DNA of 64,000 nt from Rhodovastum atsumiense (lineage in GTDB: Bacteria; Pseudomonadota; Alphaproteobacteria; Acetobacterales; Acetobacteraceae), in assembly GCF_937425535.1 (NCBI RefSeq), contig NZ_OW485601.1, forward strand, positions 4,323,501-4,387,500, read 5' to 3'. A program made the translations under genes and the position numbers. Below the pieces are notes generated by a model. The model did no database searches. It had not been told where the DNA came from and saw only the letters and a program-made list of their open reading frames with translations. Below are positions 34,941 through 46,823 of this stretch, piece after piece. Within the stretch, counting starts at the first letter, position 1. Each line of letters opens with the position of its first letter.

Positions 34941-36533
34941 GCTGATGGCGCGCATCTTCACTGTCACCAGCTCCAGCATGCGGAAATTGCCCAGCAGCGT
35001 GCCGCCGGTCTTGCCCCAGGACAGGGTCGCCCAGGCACGTTCGTGCAGGTAGAACAGACCGATCTTGGTGAACACCTCCGCCCCGGCGATACCGCCCGCG
35101 AGCTTCAGGTGGCCGGTGATCAGCCAGCTCAGCAGGAAGGTGTCGATCGAGCCAGTGATGCGCCAGGTGACGCCCTTGGCCAGGCTGCGCCAGTGCCATT
35201 CGCGCAGCGGCGGGGCCGGCGCGTCGTCCATCACCATGCCCAGGGCCACGGTGGCGTTGCTGTCGCGGTCCACCAGGATGAAGCCGCCGAGTTCCCGGTC
35301 TTCCTCGTAGCGCGCGGCGGCGATGCTGCGGTCGAGCTTCAGCGTGACAAGGCCGATGCCGTTCGCCTCCAGCCCGTCCGCCGGCATCTGTTCGAAGGAG
35401 TGGATGTCGATCGCATGGTGCAGGACGGTGACGCGTGCGCCCGCAGTGGCGGTGGCGAGGCGGATCTCGTATTCGCCGCCACGACCGAGCGGGGTGTCGT
35501 CCATCCACAGCAGGCGTGCGGTCAGTTCCCGCCGTGGCCGCAGCCCGTCCTCGGCGCCGATGATGACGTCGCCGCGGGAGATGTCGATGTCTTCCTGCAG
35601 GGTCAGCGTCACCGCCTGCCCGGCGACGGCGTCGGCAACGTCCCCGTCGCCGCCGACGATGCGTGCCACCGTGGCGGCATGGCCGCCCGGCAGCACGCGC
35701 ACGCGCTGGCCGGGATGGACGCTGCCGCGCACGAGCGTGCCGGCATAGCCGCGGAAGCCGGCGCTGCGCCGGTTCACCCATTGCACTGGCAGGCGCGGCG
35801 ACAGCGTCGCTTCCTCGGCGTGCGTCGGCTCGATGGTTTCAAGGTAGCCGAGCAGGGTGGGGCCATCGTACCAGCCCATGCGCACGGAAGGCCGGACCAG
35901 GTTGTCGCCCTCGCGCGCGCAGAGCGGGATGGCGATGACCGAGGCGAAGCCGAGCGGGGCGACGACGCGGCGGAACTCGGCGACGATGGCCTCGAAGGCG
36001 GCTTCGTCGAAGCCGACGAGATCCATCTTGTTGACCGCCAGCACCAGGTGCGGCACGCGCAGCATGCCGGCGATGAAGGCGTGGCGGCGGGTCTGCGGCT
36101 GGATGCCGCGGCGCGCATCGACCAGGATCACGGCGAGGTCGGCGCCGGCGGCACCGGTCGCCATGTTGCGCGTGTATTGCTGGTGGCCGGGGGTGTCGGC
36201 GACGATGAAGGCGCGCCGGCGCGTGGCGAAGTAACGATAGGCGACGTCGATGGTGATGCCCTGCTCGCGCTCGGCGGACAGGCCGTCCACCAGCAGCGCG
36301 AAATCCAGATCCCCGCCGGTGGTGCCCCAGCGGCGGGAGTCCTTTTCCAGCGTCGCCATCTGGTCGGAGGGCACCAGCCCGGCATCGTGCAGCAGCCGGC
36401 CGATCAGCGTCGACTTGCCGTCATCGACCGAGCCGCAGGTGAGGAAGCGCAGCAGCGAGACCGGGCGCGCCGGCAGCCCGGCGACGGGAAGGGCGTCCTC
36501 CAGCAGCGCCGCATCGGGGGGCAGGGCGTCCAT
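34881..36533 (-). CDS. cysN: Sulfate adenylyltransferase subunit 1 CysN with fused DUF2061-like segment
   Basis: A 550-residue protein. Residues about 25-440 are the GTPase subunit of ATP sulfurylase: GSVDDGKST (G1), DTPGHQQY (G3), NKMDL (G4), then EF-Tu-like beta domains. CysN-CysD activates sulfate to adenylyl sulfate using GTP hydrolysis. After the core, where many CysN proteins carry an APS-kinase (CysC) domain, there is instead KGVTWRITGSIDTFLLSWLI (from about 451) and GLFYLHERAWATLSWGK. This resembles the small membrane-associated DUF2061 domain. No cysC is present, consistent with the APS-reductase route of CysH. The last ~19 residues derive from repeat X. The start overlaps the cysD stop by one base. 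Confidence 0.9.
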   Translation of the reverse strand: MDALPPDAALLEDALPVAGLPARPVSLLRFLTCGSVDDGKSTLIGRLLHDAGLVPSDQMATLEKDSRRWGTTGGDLDFALLVDGLSAEREQGITIDVAYRYFATRRRAFIVADTPGHQQYTRNMATGAAGADLAVILVDARRGIQPQTRRHAFIAGMLRVPHLVLAVNKMDLVGFDEAAFEAIVAEFRRVVAPLGFASVIAIPLCAREGDNLVRPSVRMGWYDGPTLLGYLETIEPTHAEEATLSPRLPVQWVNRRSAGFRGYAGTLVRGSVHPGQRVRVLPGGHAATVARIVGGDGDVADAVAGQAVTLTLQEDIDISRGDVIIGAEDGLRPRRELTARLLWMDDTPLGRGGEYEIRLATATAGARVTVLHHAIDIHSFEQMPADGLEANGIGLVTLKLDRSIAAARYEEDRELGGFILVDRDSNATVALGMVMDDAPAPPLREWHWRSLAKGVTWRITGSIDTFLLSWLITGHLKLAGGIAGAEVFTKIGLFYLHERAWATLSWGKTGGTLLGNFRMLELVTVKMRAISARPGLRPGPSRGQESPAPH

Positions 36534-37435
36534 CAGAAATACCCTTCCTGCTTCTTCATTTCCATCGAGGCGCCGCCGTCGTGGTCGATCAGCCGGCCCT
36601 GGCGCTCGGAAACGTGGGCCGCGCGCATCTCGGCGATGATGGCGGGAAGCGTGGTCGCCGTGCTCTCGATCGCGCCGGTGAGCGGGTAGCAGCCGAGGCT
36701 GCGGAAGCGCACCATCCGCGTCTCGATCCGCTCGCCCGGGCGCAGCGCCATGCGGTCGTCGTCGCGCATCACCAGCATGCCGTCACGCCGCACCACCGGA
36801 CGGGGGGCGGCGAAATACAAAGGCACCACCTCGATGCCTTCGCGGGCGATGTAGTCCCAGACATCCGCCTCGGTCCAGTTGGAGAGCGGGAAGACGCGGA
36901 AGCTCTCGCCGGGGCGGCGGCGGGTATTGAAGCGGTGCCAGGGCTCTGGCCGTTGCGCCTTCGGGTCCCAACGATGCTCGGCGCTGCGCAGGGAGAACAC
37001 GCGCTCCTTGGCGCGCGACCTTTCCTCGTCGCGGCGGGCGCCGCCGATGGCGGCGTCGAAGCGGTGATGGTCCAGCGCCTGGCGCAGCGCCTGCGTCTTC
37101 ATGACGCGGGTGTGCAGTTCCGGTCCGGAATCGAAGGGATTGACCCCGGCGGCGAGGCCGTCCGGGTTGACGTGCACGATCAGCTCGCAGCCCAGCGCCG
37201 CGGCCTGGCGGTCGCGGAAGGCGATCATGTCGCGGAACTTCCAGGTGGTATCCACATGCAGCAGCGGGAAGGGCAGGCGGGCGGGATGGAAGGCCTTGCG
37301 CGCGAGGTGCAGCAGCACGGCGGAATCCTTGCCGATGGAATAGAGCAGCACGGGGTGCTCGCAGGTGGCGACCACCTCGCGCAGGATGTGGATGCTCTCG
37401 GCTTCCAGCCGTTCCAGGTGGCTCAGCAGCTTCAT
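36533..37435 (-). CDS. cysD: Sulfate adenylyltransferase subunit 2 CysD
   Basis: A 300-residue ATP-pyrophosphatase-type subunit of ATP sulfurylase. [20 protein letters not shown] (about 29-48) is the PP-loop variant Sx[12 protein letters not shown], then [15 protein letters not shown] and [14 protein letters not shown] are diagnostic of CysD. It forms APS from ATP and sulfate with CysN. The start at 37435 overlaps the cysH stop (ATGA), and cysN follows with a TGATG junction, so all three genes are translationally coupled. An in-frame ATG at 37522 lies within cysH and lacks the family N-terminus. Confidence 0.95.
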   Translation of the reverse strand: MKLLSHLERLEAESIHILREVVATCEHPVLLYSIGKDSAVLLHLARKAFHPARLPFPLLHVDTTWKFRDMIAFRDRQAAALGCELIVHVNPDGLAAGVNPFDSGPELHTRVMKTQALRQALDHHRFDAAIGGARRDEERSRAKERVFSLRSAEHRWDPKAQRPEPWHRFNTRRRPGESFRVFPLSNWTEADVWDYIAREGIEVVPLYFAAPRPVVRRDGMLVMRDDDRMALRPGERIETRMVRFRSLGCYPLTGAIESTATTLPAIIAEMRAAHVSERQGRLIDHDGGASMEMKKQEGYF

Positions 37436-38190
37436 GCCACGCTCTCCCGCCGGGTGCGGGCGAGGCGGCCATCGGGGCCGACATGCAGGCCGCATTCCCG
37501 GGCGCTGTCCTGTTCCCACCACCAGCGCCCGGCGCGTTCGGGTTCGCCGGGGGCGATGGCGCGGGTGCAGGGGGCGCAGCCGATTGAGGCATAGCCCTGC
37601 GCGTGCAGCTTGTTCACGGGCACGGCGTGGTGGGCGAGGAATTCGTCCACGCGGGCGCGCGTCCAGTCGCGCAGTGGATTGGCCTTCAGCAGCCCGTGTA
37701 CGGGATCGCGTTCGAGGAAGGGCAGTTCGCTGCGGTGGCCGGACTGGTCGGCACGCAGGCCGGTGATCCAGCCAGCGGCGCCATGCAGGGCGCGGCGCAG
37801 CGGGGCGAGCTTGCGCACGCCGCAGCAGGCGTGGCGCGCGGCGGGGGAGTCGTAGAAGCCGTTGATGCCCTGGGCCGCGACCAGGTCCTCCAGGGCGCCC
37901 GCATCTGGGCAGACGGCCTGCACGCGCAGGCCGTAGCGGCGTTCGGTTTCCGCCCAGACCTCGTAGGTCTGCGCGAACAGCCGGCCGGTATCAAGGGTGA
38001 CCAGCGTGACCTGCAGCCCCGTCGTGGCGATCAGGTGGGTCAGCACCTGGTCCTCGGCGCCGAAGGAGGTGGTCAGCACCAGCCGCCCCGGCAGGGCGCG
38101 GCGCAACGAGGCCAGGCGCATCGCCGGGTCGAGATCGGTCCAGAGCGAGGCAAGCGCGGCCGGATCGGCCGCCGTCAGGGCGGAAGACAC
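37432..38190 (-). CDS. cysH: Assimilatory adenylyl-sulfate (APS) reductase CysH
   Basis: A 252-residue reductase, first gene of the cysHDN operon. It has SFGAEDQVL (PP-loop-like, about 42-50), a cysteine pair at about 122-123 (HACCGVRK), CAPC at about 205-208, and a C-terminal ECGLH with the catalytic Cys. The CC...CxxC set binds a [4Fe-4S] cluster and marks the APS-type enzyme rather than the cluster-free PAPS reductase. This matches the absence of APS kinase in the operon. The reaction is APS plus reduced thioredoxin to sulfite and AMP. The GTG start at 38190 follows AGGAG at 8 nt; upstream frame positions lack a ribosome site. Confidence 0.94.
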   Translation of the reverse strand: MSSALTAADPAALASLWTDLDPAMRLASLRRALPGRLVLTTSFGAEDQVLTHLIATTGLQVTLVTLDTGRLFAQTYEVWAETERRYGLRVQAVCPDAGALEDLVAAQGINGFYDSPAARHACCGVRKLAPLRRALHGAAGWITGLRADQSGHRSELPFLERDPVHGLLKANPLRDWTRARVDEFLAHHAVPVNKLHAQGYASIGCAPCTRAIAPGEPERAGRWWWEQDSARECGLHVGPDGRLARTRRESVA

Positions 38191-38617
38191 GGGAAATGCT
38201 CCTGGGCAGCCGGTGAAAGGGGGCGGAAGATTCAACGCGGGGCGTACGGTGTCAACGCCCAACAACAATCACTACAGGTGAAGTTTTGCTGCGCCCGTCA
38301 CAGGCAATGGCGGACAGGAAGTTCAATATTATGTGATGATAAATAATACTATTATTTTCGGTGATTATTGCCCGGCCTGCGACTGTGGCGAAATCCAGGA
38401 AGGGAAATCAACCGTTGGCACTCCGCCCGTTTCGGGATGTTGATCTGTATTTAACACTCGAATTTTGGTTATCCGACCAAAAATACCAAGTATAAGTCAA
38501 TTATCCATTATAAGTAATATTGTTTGCAAAGTTATATGCCATATTTTATCATCAATGACACGTCAACAGCTTATCATGTGGGTGGCCCGCGTCGGGTGGG
38601 GACAGGCAAATACAGGC
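38191..38617. promoter_or_regulatory. Divergent AT-rich region, cysH / hybrid kinase
   Basis: A 427-base gap. It is AT-rich at about 38320-38370 and 38440-38580, with AATAAT-ACT-ATTATT (38343-38357) as a small dyad. Promoters for the cys operon and for the hybrid kinase must lie here. No named operator is recognisable. Open frames in the AT-rich part run into the kinase gene but are unlikely to be translated. Confidence 0.4.
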
Positions 38618-41005
<2,388 letters not shown>

Positions 41006-41009
41006 AGAG

Positions 41010-41084
41010 GAAGGAAGGCCAGGGCGCTGCCCTGGACCCGGCAGGGGCCACAAGGCCCCTGCACCCCAATAGCGCTGCGCGGCA
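41010..41084. repeat. Hairpin repeat copy 4 (module X)
   Basis: GGAAGGCCAGGGC/GCCCTGG, then GCAGGGGCC-ACAA-GGCCCCTGC, ending GCGCTGCGCGGCA. It begins 5 nt after the kinase stop, and repeat B copy 2 follows. Compared with the locus at 34775-34940 this is the same X+B pair in the opposite orientation. Confidence 0.87.
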
Positions 41085-41100
41085 CGGGAACTTCAGCAAA

Positions 41101-41179
41101 TGTAGGGCGGATCAGCGCAGCGCAATCCGCCATCGCGAGGGTGCCGGCTTGCGTTGGCGGACATGCGTCCGCCCTGCGT
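41101..41179. repeat. MITE-like repeat B, copy 2
   Basis: Begins TGTAGGGCGGA like copy 1; the far end (TCCGCCCTGCG) has two changes in the terminal repeat. It aligns with the reverse complement of 34775-34861 through most of its length (GCGCAGCGCAATCCGCCATCG shared, here split by position). It lies in the convergent gap before rpfF. Confidence 0.75.
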
Positions 41180-41194
41180 CATGACGCCATTGGC

Positions 41195-42160
41195 TCACGC
41201 GGCCTGCCGGATGCGCCGGTTCTGGAAGGCGACGAGCCGTTCCATCTTGCGCAGGTCCGCTGCCCCGAGCTGTAACGCCGCATCCACCCACATCTCGACG
41301 ATGTCGAGCAGCTCCTGCAACGGCACCGTGTTGATCCGCCGGCGAGTGGCATAGATCGCCCGGTGCGCGGCATGGCGGCGCTCCTGCCGCTCGATCAGCT
41401 CGCGCACCGCCTGCTCGCCGCGGCCGCTGTCCACCACCAGGTCCACGACGCCCAGCTCGTGCAGCTCGGTCGCGGTGTAGGTGCGCCCGCTGAGGATGAT
41501 CCGCTCGGCGATGGCGGGGGCGATGCGGCGCGCGAGGTAGCTGTAGGCGCCCATGCCGGGAAAGAGGTTGAACAGGCATTCGGGAAAGCCGAAGCTGGCA
41601 TGGCGCTCGGCGACGATGATGTCGAAGGCCAGCGCGGTTTCGAAGCCGCCGCCGAGCGCATCGCCCTGCACCAGCGCAATGGTGACGGCGCCGCCGCCGA
41701 AGGCCTGGGTGTTCTCGTGGATCGCATGCACGCAATCATGCCCGTAGCGGCGCAGGCCGGCACGGTCGCCGGTGCGGATCGCGTGGGCGAACATCGCAAG
41801 GTCGCCGCCGAGATTGAAGATGCCGGGCGCGCGCGAGGCCATGATGAAGTTGCGCAGGCCGACATTGCCCAGGCGACGCAACTGCGCCTGCATCCGCAGG
41901 ATCTCGCCCAGCAGGTCCGCCGAGAAGATCGGGCGGCCCTCCGGCTGCATGTAGCACCAGCAGGACGCGTTCGCGGCATCGATGCTGATGTCGAGATGCC
42001 GGTAGTCGGCGAAACTCGTGCAGGGCACCGGGTTCAGCACGATCGGATGGATGTCGGCCGCCTGCCGGGAGAGACGGGCCGTGGCGGGCAGGCGAGGGGG
42101 CGTGCCGAAAACCTTCGGCTGGCTGGGCAGAAGATCAAACTCGGTCGCATGCAGTTGCAT
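41195..42160 (-). CDS. rpfF: RpfF-type DSF (diffusible signal factor) synthase
   Basis: A 321-residue crotonase-fold protein with the specific RpfF pattern: RAPGIFNLGGDLAMFAHAIR, VQGDALGGGFETAL, FPECLFNLFPGMGAYSYLAR, and WVDAALQLGAADLRKMERLV at the C-terminus. The two Glu residues that act in RpfF (known as Glu141 and Glu161 in Xanthomonas) are present at about 174 and 194, with the same 20-residue spacing. RpfF hydrates and cleaves acyl-ACP to give cis-2-unsaturated fatty acid signals. The start at 42160 follows AGGGAG at 6 nt. The N-terminal 75 residues are divergent. No rpfC, rpfG or rpfR homologue is adjacent, though a PAS hybrid kinase is convergent with it. Confidence 0.87.
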   Translation of the reverse strand: MQLHATEFDLLPSQPKVFGTPPRLPATARLSRQAADIHPIVLNPVPCTSFADYRHLDISIDAANASCWCYMQPEGRPIFSADLLGEILRMQAQLRRLGNVGLRNFIMASRAPGIFNLGGDLAMFAHAIRTGDRAGLRRYGHDCVHAIHENTQAFGGGAVTIALVQGDALGGGFETALAFDIIVAERHASFGFPECLFNLFPGMGAYSYLARRIAPAIAERIILSGRTYTATELHELGVVDLVVDSGRGEQAVRELIERQERRHAAHRAIYATRRRINTVPLQELLDIVEMWVDAALQLGAADLRKMERLVAFQNRRIRQAA

Positions 42161-42547
42161 CGTAATCTCCCTGTGCCAACTCGGCTGGCCGTCTTTGCGG
42201 CCTTTCCACATACGATAGTGGTCCGAGGCCGCCTTTATGGCCCGGCAGGACGACAAATGAACCACATCAATTGTTATGTTTTGAGAAGTGGCTTTTTGCT
42301 TATTTTAGTGTCGGAAATTACTATGATCGGAATGTCATCCTTTCTCGTGATGCATTCAGATCGGCCTGGCCATGCACGACGGCACAGGCTGGCCTGTTGC
42401 ACGGTGTCCCGAATTGCGCGGAATTCGTCAGTTTGGTGATTTTAGTTATACCTCTGGTTGTGGCGGGCTGATACTATCTCATGTCAAGTATTCATCTGAC
42501 AATTGTTTCAGCACTGCACGTGCTGAACTGACAACGGGCATGGACTC
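42161..42547. promoter_or_regulatory. Divergent region, rpfF / chemoreceptor 3
   Basis: A 387-base gap between divergent genes, AT-rich from about 42245 to 42520. It contains a perfect dyad flanked by short direct repeats next to the chemoreceptor start (separate entry). No gene is visible in the gap. Confidence 0.45.
42507..42527. promoter_or_regulatory. Dyad TTCAGCAC-N5-GTGCTGAA before chemoreceptor 3
   Basis: Perfect 8-bp arms around TGCAC, flanked on both sides by CTGACAA (42496-42502 and 42528-42534). It ends 20 nt before the ATG, where it could be an operator or an RNA hairpin that shields the ribosome site. Confidence 0.45.
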
Positions 42548-44230
42548 ATGACGACCCGATCCTCGATTGCTCTTGGTTCCAAGGTGCGCCTCGCGTTCGC
42601 GGGCCTGTTGCTGATGGTGCTCATGGTCGGCGGCACCGCGCTGTACGAGGCCTTGCAGATGCGCGCGGCCAGCGCGGATCTCGCCAGGAACCGCCTGCCG
42701 AGCATGGAGACGATCGGGCGACTGATCGAGGCGGTGACACGGTTCCGTTCCGTGCAGGGCTCGCTGATCATCGCCACCGAGGCCGACAGGCCGACGCTCC
42801 GCGGGCGCATGACGGAGGCGCTGGCCGATATCGAGGCGGCGCGGCGGGACTACCAGTCCCTGGTCGATCCCGGGGAGGAGACGCGGGTGCTGCTCCCGGC
42901 CATCGACGAGGCCTGGCGGGCCTACCGGGCGGAGAGCGCGAAGCTGGACGCCCCCGGACTGGACCGCGACACCGCCGCCCGCATCCTGACCGTCGAGATC
43001 TTCCCGACCTTCATGAAGCTCCGTGAGGCCCTGCAGGCCGATGTCGCCTACAACCAGCGCCAGTCGAAGAGCGGTGCCACGACGGCCGAGGATGCCTTCA
43101 CCCAGGCCGCATGGCTGATCGGCGGCATGACCGTGCTGGCGACCCTGTTTGCGGTGCTGACCTCGGGCTGGCTGAACGGCAATGTCGTCGTGCCGCTGCT
43201 GCACGCCATCACCGTCACCCGCAGCCTCGCGCGCCGCGACTACGGTTTCGCGTTGCCGGGGCTGCACCGTCCCGACGAGACCGGCGACCTCGCGCGCGCC
43301 TTCGACGAATGCCGCACCGCGCTGAAGGACGCCGACGCCATGGCGGCGGCACAGGTGAAGGACGCCGAGGCCAAGGCCGGGCGGGCGACCCGGCTCGCCG
43401 AGCTGACCCGCGGCTTCGAGGCCCGGGTCGGGCAGATGGTCGGCGTGCTGGCATCGGCGGCGACCGAACTGCGGGAGACGGCGCAGGCCATGTCCGGCAC
43501 CGCCAGCCAGACCGCGGAGCGCGCGACGGCGGTGACCGAGGCCGCGGACAAGGCCAGCGGCAACGTGCAGACCGTCGCGGCGGCGGTCGAGGAACTGGTG
43601 TCCTCGGTAGCCGAGATCACCCGCCAGATCGACCAGTCCGCGGCGGCGGCGGACAAGGTCGCGGGCGATGCCCGGCAGACCGAGGCCATCGTCCAGTCCC
43701 TGGCCAACGAGGCCGAGCGCATCGGCCAGGTGATCGGCCTGATCACCGGCATCGCCGGCCAGACCAACCTGCTGGCGCTGAACGCGACCATCGAGGCGGC
43801 GCGCGCGGGCGAGGCTGGGCGTGGCTTCGCCGTGGTCGCATCGGAAGTCAAGACGCTGGCCGGCCAGACCGCCAAGGCCACCGAGGAGATCGCCGGGCAG
43901 ATCGGCCAGATCCAGGCTTCCACCCGCGAGGCGGTGGTGGCGATCAAGACCATCACCACGACCATCAGCGAGGTCAGCGCCACCACCGCGGCCATCGCCG
44001 CCGCGGTCGAGGAACAGGGCGCGGCCACCCGCGAGATCGCCCGCAACGTCCAGCAGGCGGCCGCCGGCACCGGCGAGGTGACGCGCAACATCACCGCGGT
44101 CGATGGCGCCGCACAGCAAACCGGCGAGGGCGCCCGCGCCGTGCTCACGGCGGCGGGCGACCTGTCGCGGCAGACCGAAAGCCTCAGCGGCGAGGTCAAT
44201 ACCTTCCTCGCCGGGGTCAGGGCGGCCTGA
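42548..44230 (+). CDS. Methyl-accepting chemotaxis protein 3
   Basis: A 560-residue chemoreceptor: TM1 about 12-35 ([20 protein letters not shown]), periplasmic four-helix-type sensor to about 190, TM2 about 190-212, HAMP, and a methyl-accepting signalling domain with [20 protein letters not shown]. It ends FLAGVRAA. The signalling domain resembles the two tandem receptors at 18880 and 20640 but is clearly less similar to them than they are to each other. It is followed in the same direction, after 214 bp, by the acxR regulator gene. Chemotaxis towards acetone or related compounds is a possibility from context only. No CheR/CheB docking pentapeptide is present. Confidence 0.93.
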   Translation: MTTRSSIALGSKVRLAFAGLLLMVLMVGGTALYEALQMRAASADLARNRLPSMETIGRLIEAVTRFRSVQGSLIIATEADRPTLRGRMTEALADIEAARRDYQSLVDPGEETRVLLPAIDEAWRAYRAESAKLDAPGLDRDTAARILTVEIFPTFMKLREALQADVAYNQRQSKSGATTAEDAFTQAAWLIGGMTVLATLFAVLTSGWLNGNVVVPLLHAITVTRSLARRDYGFALPGLHRPDETGDLARAFDECRTALKDADAMAAAQVKDAEAKAGRATRLAELTRGFEARVGQMVGVLASAATELRETAQAMSGTASQTAERATAVTEAADKASGNVQTVAAAVEELVSSVAEITRQIDQSAAAADKVAGDARQTEAIVQSLANEAERIGQVIGLITGIAGQTNLLALNATIEAARAGEAGRGFAVVASEVKTLAGQTAKATEEIAGQIGQIQASTREAVVAIKTITTTISEVSATTAAIAAAVEEQGAATREIARNVQQAAAGTGEVTRNITAVDGAAQQTGEGARAVLTAAGDLSRQTESLSGEVNTFLAGVRAA

Positions 44231-44444
44231 TCCCGCCGCATCAGGGGACGCAACGGCTTGCAAGCCGCAACCACGCTTCCCTATCATCACCTCTCGGGCA
44301 TGGCCACAAGACCAACCCGGGAGGAAACGAGGGCACGGCGCGCACGCGGCGCGACCGGCCCGGGCCGTGTTGCCACCGGCCCGAACTCCCTCCGTGGTTG
44401 CCGCGGGCAAGGATCGCCGCCGTCGCGTGATGGAGGCCGGGGGG

Positions 44445-46370
44445 ATGAACGAGCGCCAGCTTCGCCTGGCCTGGGAAGCCTTCATGCAGGGGCGGCACCC
44501 GCCGCCCGCGCTGCGGCCGGTGGTGCTTGAGTCCTGGCGGCGCTCTCAGCAGCACCGCATCCAGGCCAGCCGCCACCACGCCCCGCTGCTCGGCGAACCC
44601 GAGCTGTTCCGCCGCCGCACCGCCGGGGCGAGCCTGCTGCAGGCGGCCCGCCCGGCGCTCGCCAAGGCCCGTACCTTTCTGGCCGATGCCAACGCCATGG
44701 TGCTGCTGACCGACGCCGCCGGCACCATCATCGAGGCCAGCGGCGATCCGCGTGTGCTGGAGTTCGGCCGGCGCATCCACCTGCAGCAGGGCGGGCTGTG
44801 GACCGAGGCCGCCATCGGCACCAACGCCATCGGCACCGCCCTGGCCTCCGGCGAACCAGTGCAGATCCACGCCGCCGAGCATTTCTGCGACGAGGTGCAG
44901 CGCTGGACCTGCGCCGCCACCCCGATCCACCACCCGCTCGACGGGCAGTTGCTGGGCATCCTCGACATCTCCGGCCCGGCCAGTTCCTTCCACCCGCAGA
45001 GCCTGGCGCATGCGGTGATGGCCGGGCAGCACATCGAGGCGATGCTGGAACGCGCCATCCGCGCCGAGCATGACCGGCTGCTGCAGAGCCTGGTGCGGCG
45101 GCGCCCGGACTGGCTGGCCGACGAATTGCTGGCCGTCGATCCACGCGGTATCGTCGTGCATGCCACCGAACACGCCCTGCCGGGGCTGGAGCGGCTGCAT
45201 CCCGGCCTGCTGCAGGGGCGCACCCTGCCGGCGCTGGCGGGATCGCCCTGCGAGCACTGGCCGGAGCTGTTGGCGCGGCTGCTGCCGGGGGGAACGGTGG
45301 AGCTGGTGCAGCACGAGGGCCGGGCACTGGGCGCGGTGCTGGTGCTGCGTAGCCGCCGTCGCCCGCCCGCCGCCTCCACCGCCCCCGCCGCAGCCGCCCG
45401 GCCGGAGGCGGCGGGCTTCGAGGCGATCCTCGGCCAGAGCCCGGCGCTGCGCGCGGTGATCGAGCGCGCCCGCCGCTTCGCCGCTTCCGACGCGCCGGTG
45501 CTGATCGAGGGCGAGACCGGGGTTGGCAAGGAACTGTTCGCCCGCGCCATCCACCAGGACAGCGCCGCCCGTCGCGGCGCCTTCGTGCCGATCAATTGCG
45601 GCGGCCTGCCGCGCGAGCTGATCGCCAGCGAATTGTTCGGCTATGCGGAGGGCGCCTTCACCGGCGCGCGCAGCAAGGGCCATGCCGGCCGCATCGAGGC
45701 GGCGCAGGACGGGTTGCTGTGTCTGGACGAGATCGGCGAGATGCCGCTGGAACTGCAGGCCTTCCTGTTGCGCGTGCTGGAGGATGGCGTCGTCTATCCG
45801 ATCGGCAGCAACGAGGGGCGCAAGGTACGGGTGCGCATCGTCTCCATGACCAACCGCAACCTTGCCGCCGAGGTGGCGGCGGGGCGGTTCCGCCAGGACC
45901 TGTATTACCGGCTGGCAACGCTGCGGCTGGCGATCCCGCCGCTGCGCGAGCGGCGCGACGATGTGCCGGCGCTGGCCGTGCATTATTGCCGGCTGGCGGC
46001 GGCGCGGCTGGGACGGCCGGCGCCGGAGCTGGGCGAGGACGCGCTGGCGTTGCTGCGGGATTATTGGTGGCCGGGCAATGTGCGGCAGTTGCGCAACGTG
46101 ATCGAGGCCATGGTGGTGGCCGCCGAGCATCCCTGCCTTGGCGCCGGCGACGTGCCGACCGAATTGCTGCCCGGCACTGCGCTGGATGCGCCGGCGCCGA
46201 TGCCCGGACCGGAAGCGGCGCCCGCCAGCCTGAAGGCGACCGAGCGCGCCGCCATTCTCGCGGCGGTGCGGGCCTGCCATGGCAACCTCACCCGCGCCGC
46301 GCGGCAACTGGGGATCGCGCGGTCGACGCTGTACCGGCGGCTGCAGGAACTCGGGCTGGAAGCGGATTGA
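44445..46370 (+). CDS. acxR: Sigma-54-dependent activator AcxR/AcoR-like
   Basis: A 641-residue enhancer-binding protein. The N-terminal GAF-type sensory region (about 60-215) has WTEAAIGTNAIGTAL as in AcoR. The central AAA+ domain (about 325-560) has GETGVGKE (Walker A), the sigma-54 contact loop GAFTGA and LDEIGEMP. A C-terminal Fis-type helix-turn-helix follows (NLTRAARQLGIARSTLYRRL). AcoR/AcxR proteins activate acetoin or acetone catabolic operons from sigma-54 promoters. The acetone carboxylase genes downstream, and a near-consensus sigma-54 site before them, make AcxR the best reading. The start at 44445 has GGAGG at 8 nt; an ATG at 44430 is also in frame. Confidence 0.88.
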   Translation: MNERQLRLAWEAFMQGRHPPPALRPVVLESWRRSQQHRIQASRHHAPLLGEPELFRRRTAGASLLQAARPALAKARTFLADANAMVLLTDAAGTIIEASGDPRVLEFGRRIHLQQGGLWTEAAIGTNAIGTALASGEPVQIHAAEHFCDEVQRWTCAATPIHHPLDGQLLGILDISGPASSFHPQSLAHAVMAGQHIEAMLERAIRAEHDRLLQSLVRRRPDWLADELLAVDPRGIVVHATEHALPGLERLHPGLLQGRTLPALAGSPCEHWPELLARLLPGGTVELVQHEGRALGAVLVLRSRRRPPAASTAPAAAARPEAAGFEAILGQSPALRAVIERARRFAASDAPVLIEGETGVGKELFARAIHQDSAARRGAFVPINCGGLPRELIASELFGYAEGAFTGARSKGHAGRIEAAQDGLLCLDEIGEMPLELQAFLLRVLEDGVVYPIGSNEGRKVRVRIVSMTNRNLAAEVAAGRFRQDLYYRLATLRLAIPPLRERRDDVPALAVHYCRLAAARLGRPAPELGEDALALLRDYWWPGNVRQLRNVIEAMVVAAEHPCLGAGDVPTELLPGTALDAPAPMPGPEAAPASLKATERAAILAAVRACHGNLTRAARQLGIARSTLYRRLQELGLEAD

Positions 46371-46388
46371 ACGGGGACGCCCGTCGCG

Positions 46389-46823
46389 TCAGCCGCGGTC
46401 GGGGATGACCTGGCCCAGCACCTGCATCAGGTCCGCCGCCGAGACCGGCTTGAGCAGCCAGCCGGTGGCCCCGGCCGCCCTTGCCTCGGCGCGCGCGGCG
46501 TGCCCGGAATCATTGCTCAGCAGCAGGATGGGGGTGAAGCGCATGGCGGGCAGCCGGCGTGCCTGCCGGATCATCTCCACGCCGTTCATGCCGGGCATGT
46601 GGTAGTCGGCGATCACCAGCCCGAAGCCATGCGTCCGCATCTGCGCCAGCCCGTCCTCGGCGGAGGCGGCGCGGGTCACGGCATAACCGTTGCGTTCAAG
46701 CACCGAGGTGATGCTCATCAGCAGGGTCGGTGAATCGTCGACCAGCAGGATCTCCCGCGAGAGGGAACCGTGCTCGGGCGGGGTGTGGGAGAACAGGATG
46801 TGGCGGGACGGCACGGCGTTCAT
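46389..46823 (-). CDS. CheY-like response regulator
   Basis: A 144-residue single receiver with a 20-residue N-terminal extension. ILLVDDSPT gives the acidic pair (29-30), IADYHMPGMNG the phosphoacceptor Asp 73, LLLSND the Ser and LLKPVS the Lys, all canonical. It overlaps the stop of the HEAT-repeat gene by 4 nt (ATGA), so the two are translationally coupled. It is convergent with acxR with 18 bp between the stops. Likely part of a chemotaxis-type or phosphorelay pathway; the partner kinase is not in the operon. Confidence 0.9.
   Translation of the reverse strand: MNAVPSRHILFSHTPPEHGSLSREILLVDDSPTLLMSITSVLERNGYAVTRAASAEDGLAQMRTHGFGLVIADYHMPGMNGVEMIRQARRLPAMRFTPILLLSNDSGHAARAEARAAGATGWLLKPVSAADLMQVLGQVIPDRG

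Noticed and set aside
38465-38617. An upstream start for the hybrid kinase at 38465
   Set aside because: The first 50 codons would be AT-rich and unlike the rest of the gene; the segment matches the AT-rich promoter islands seen elsewhere.
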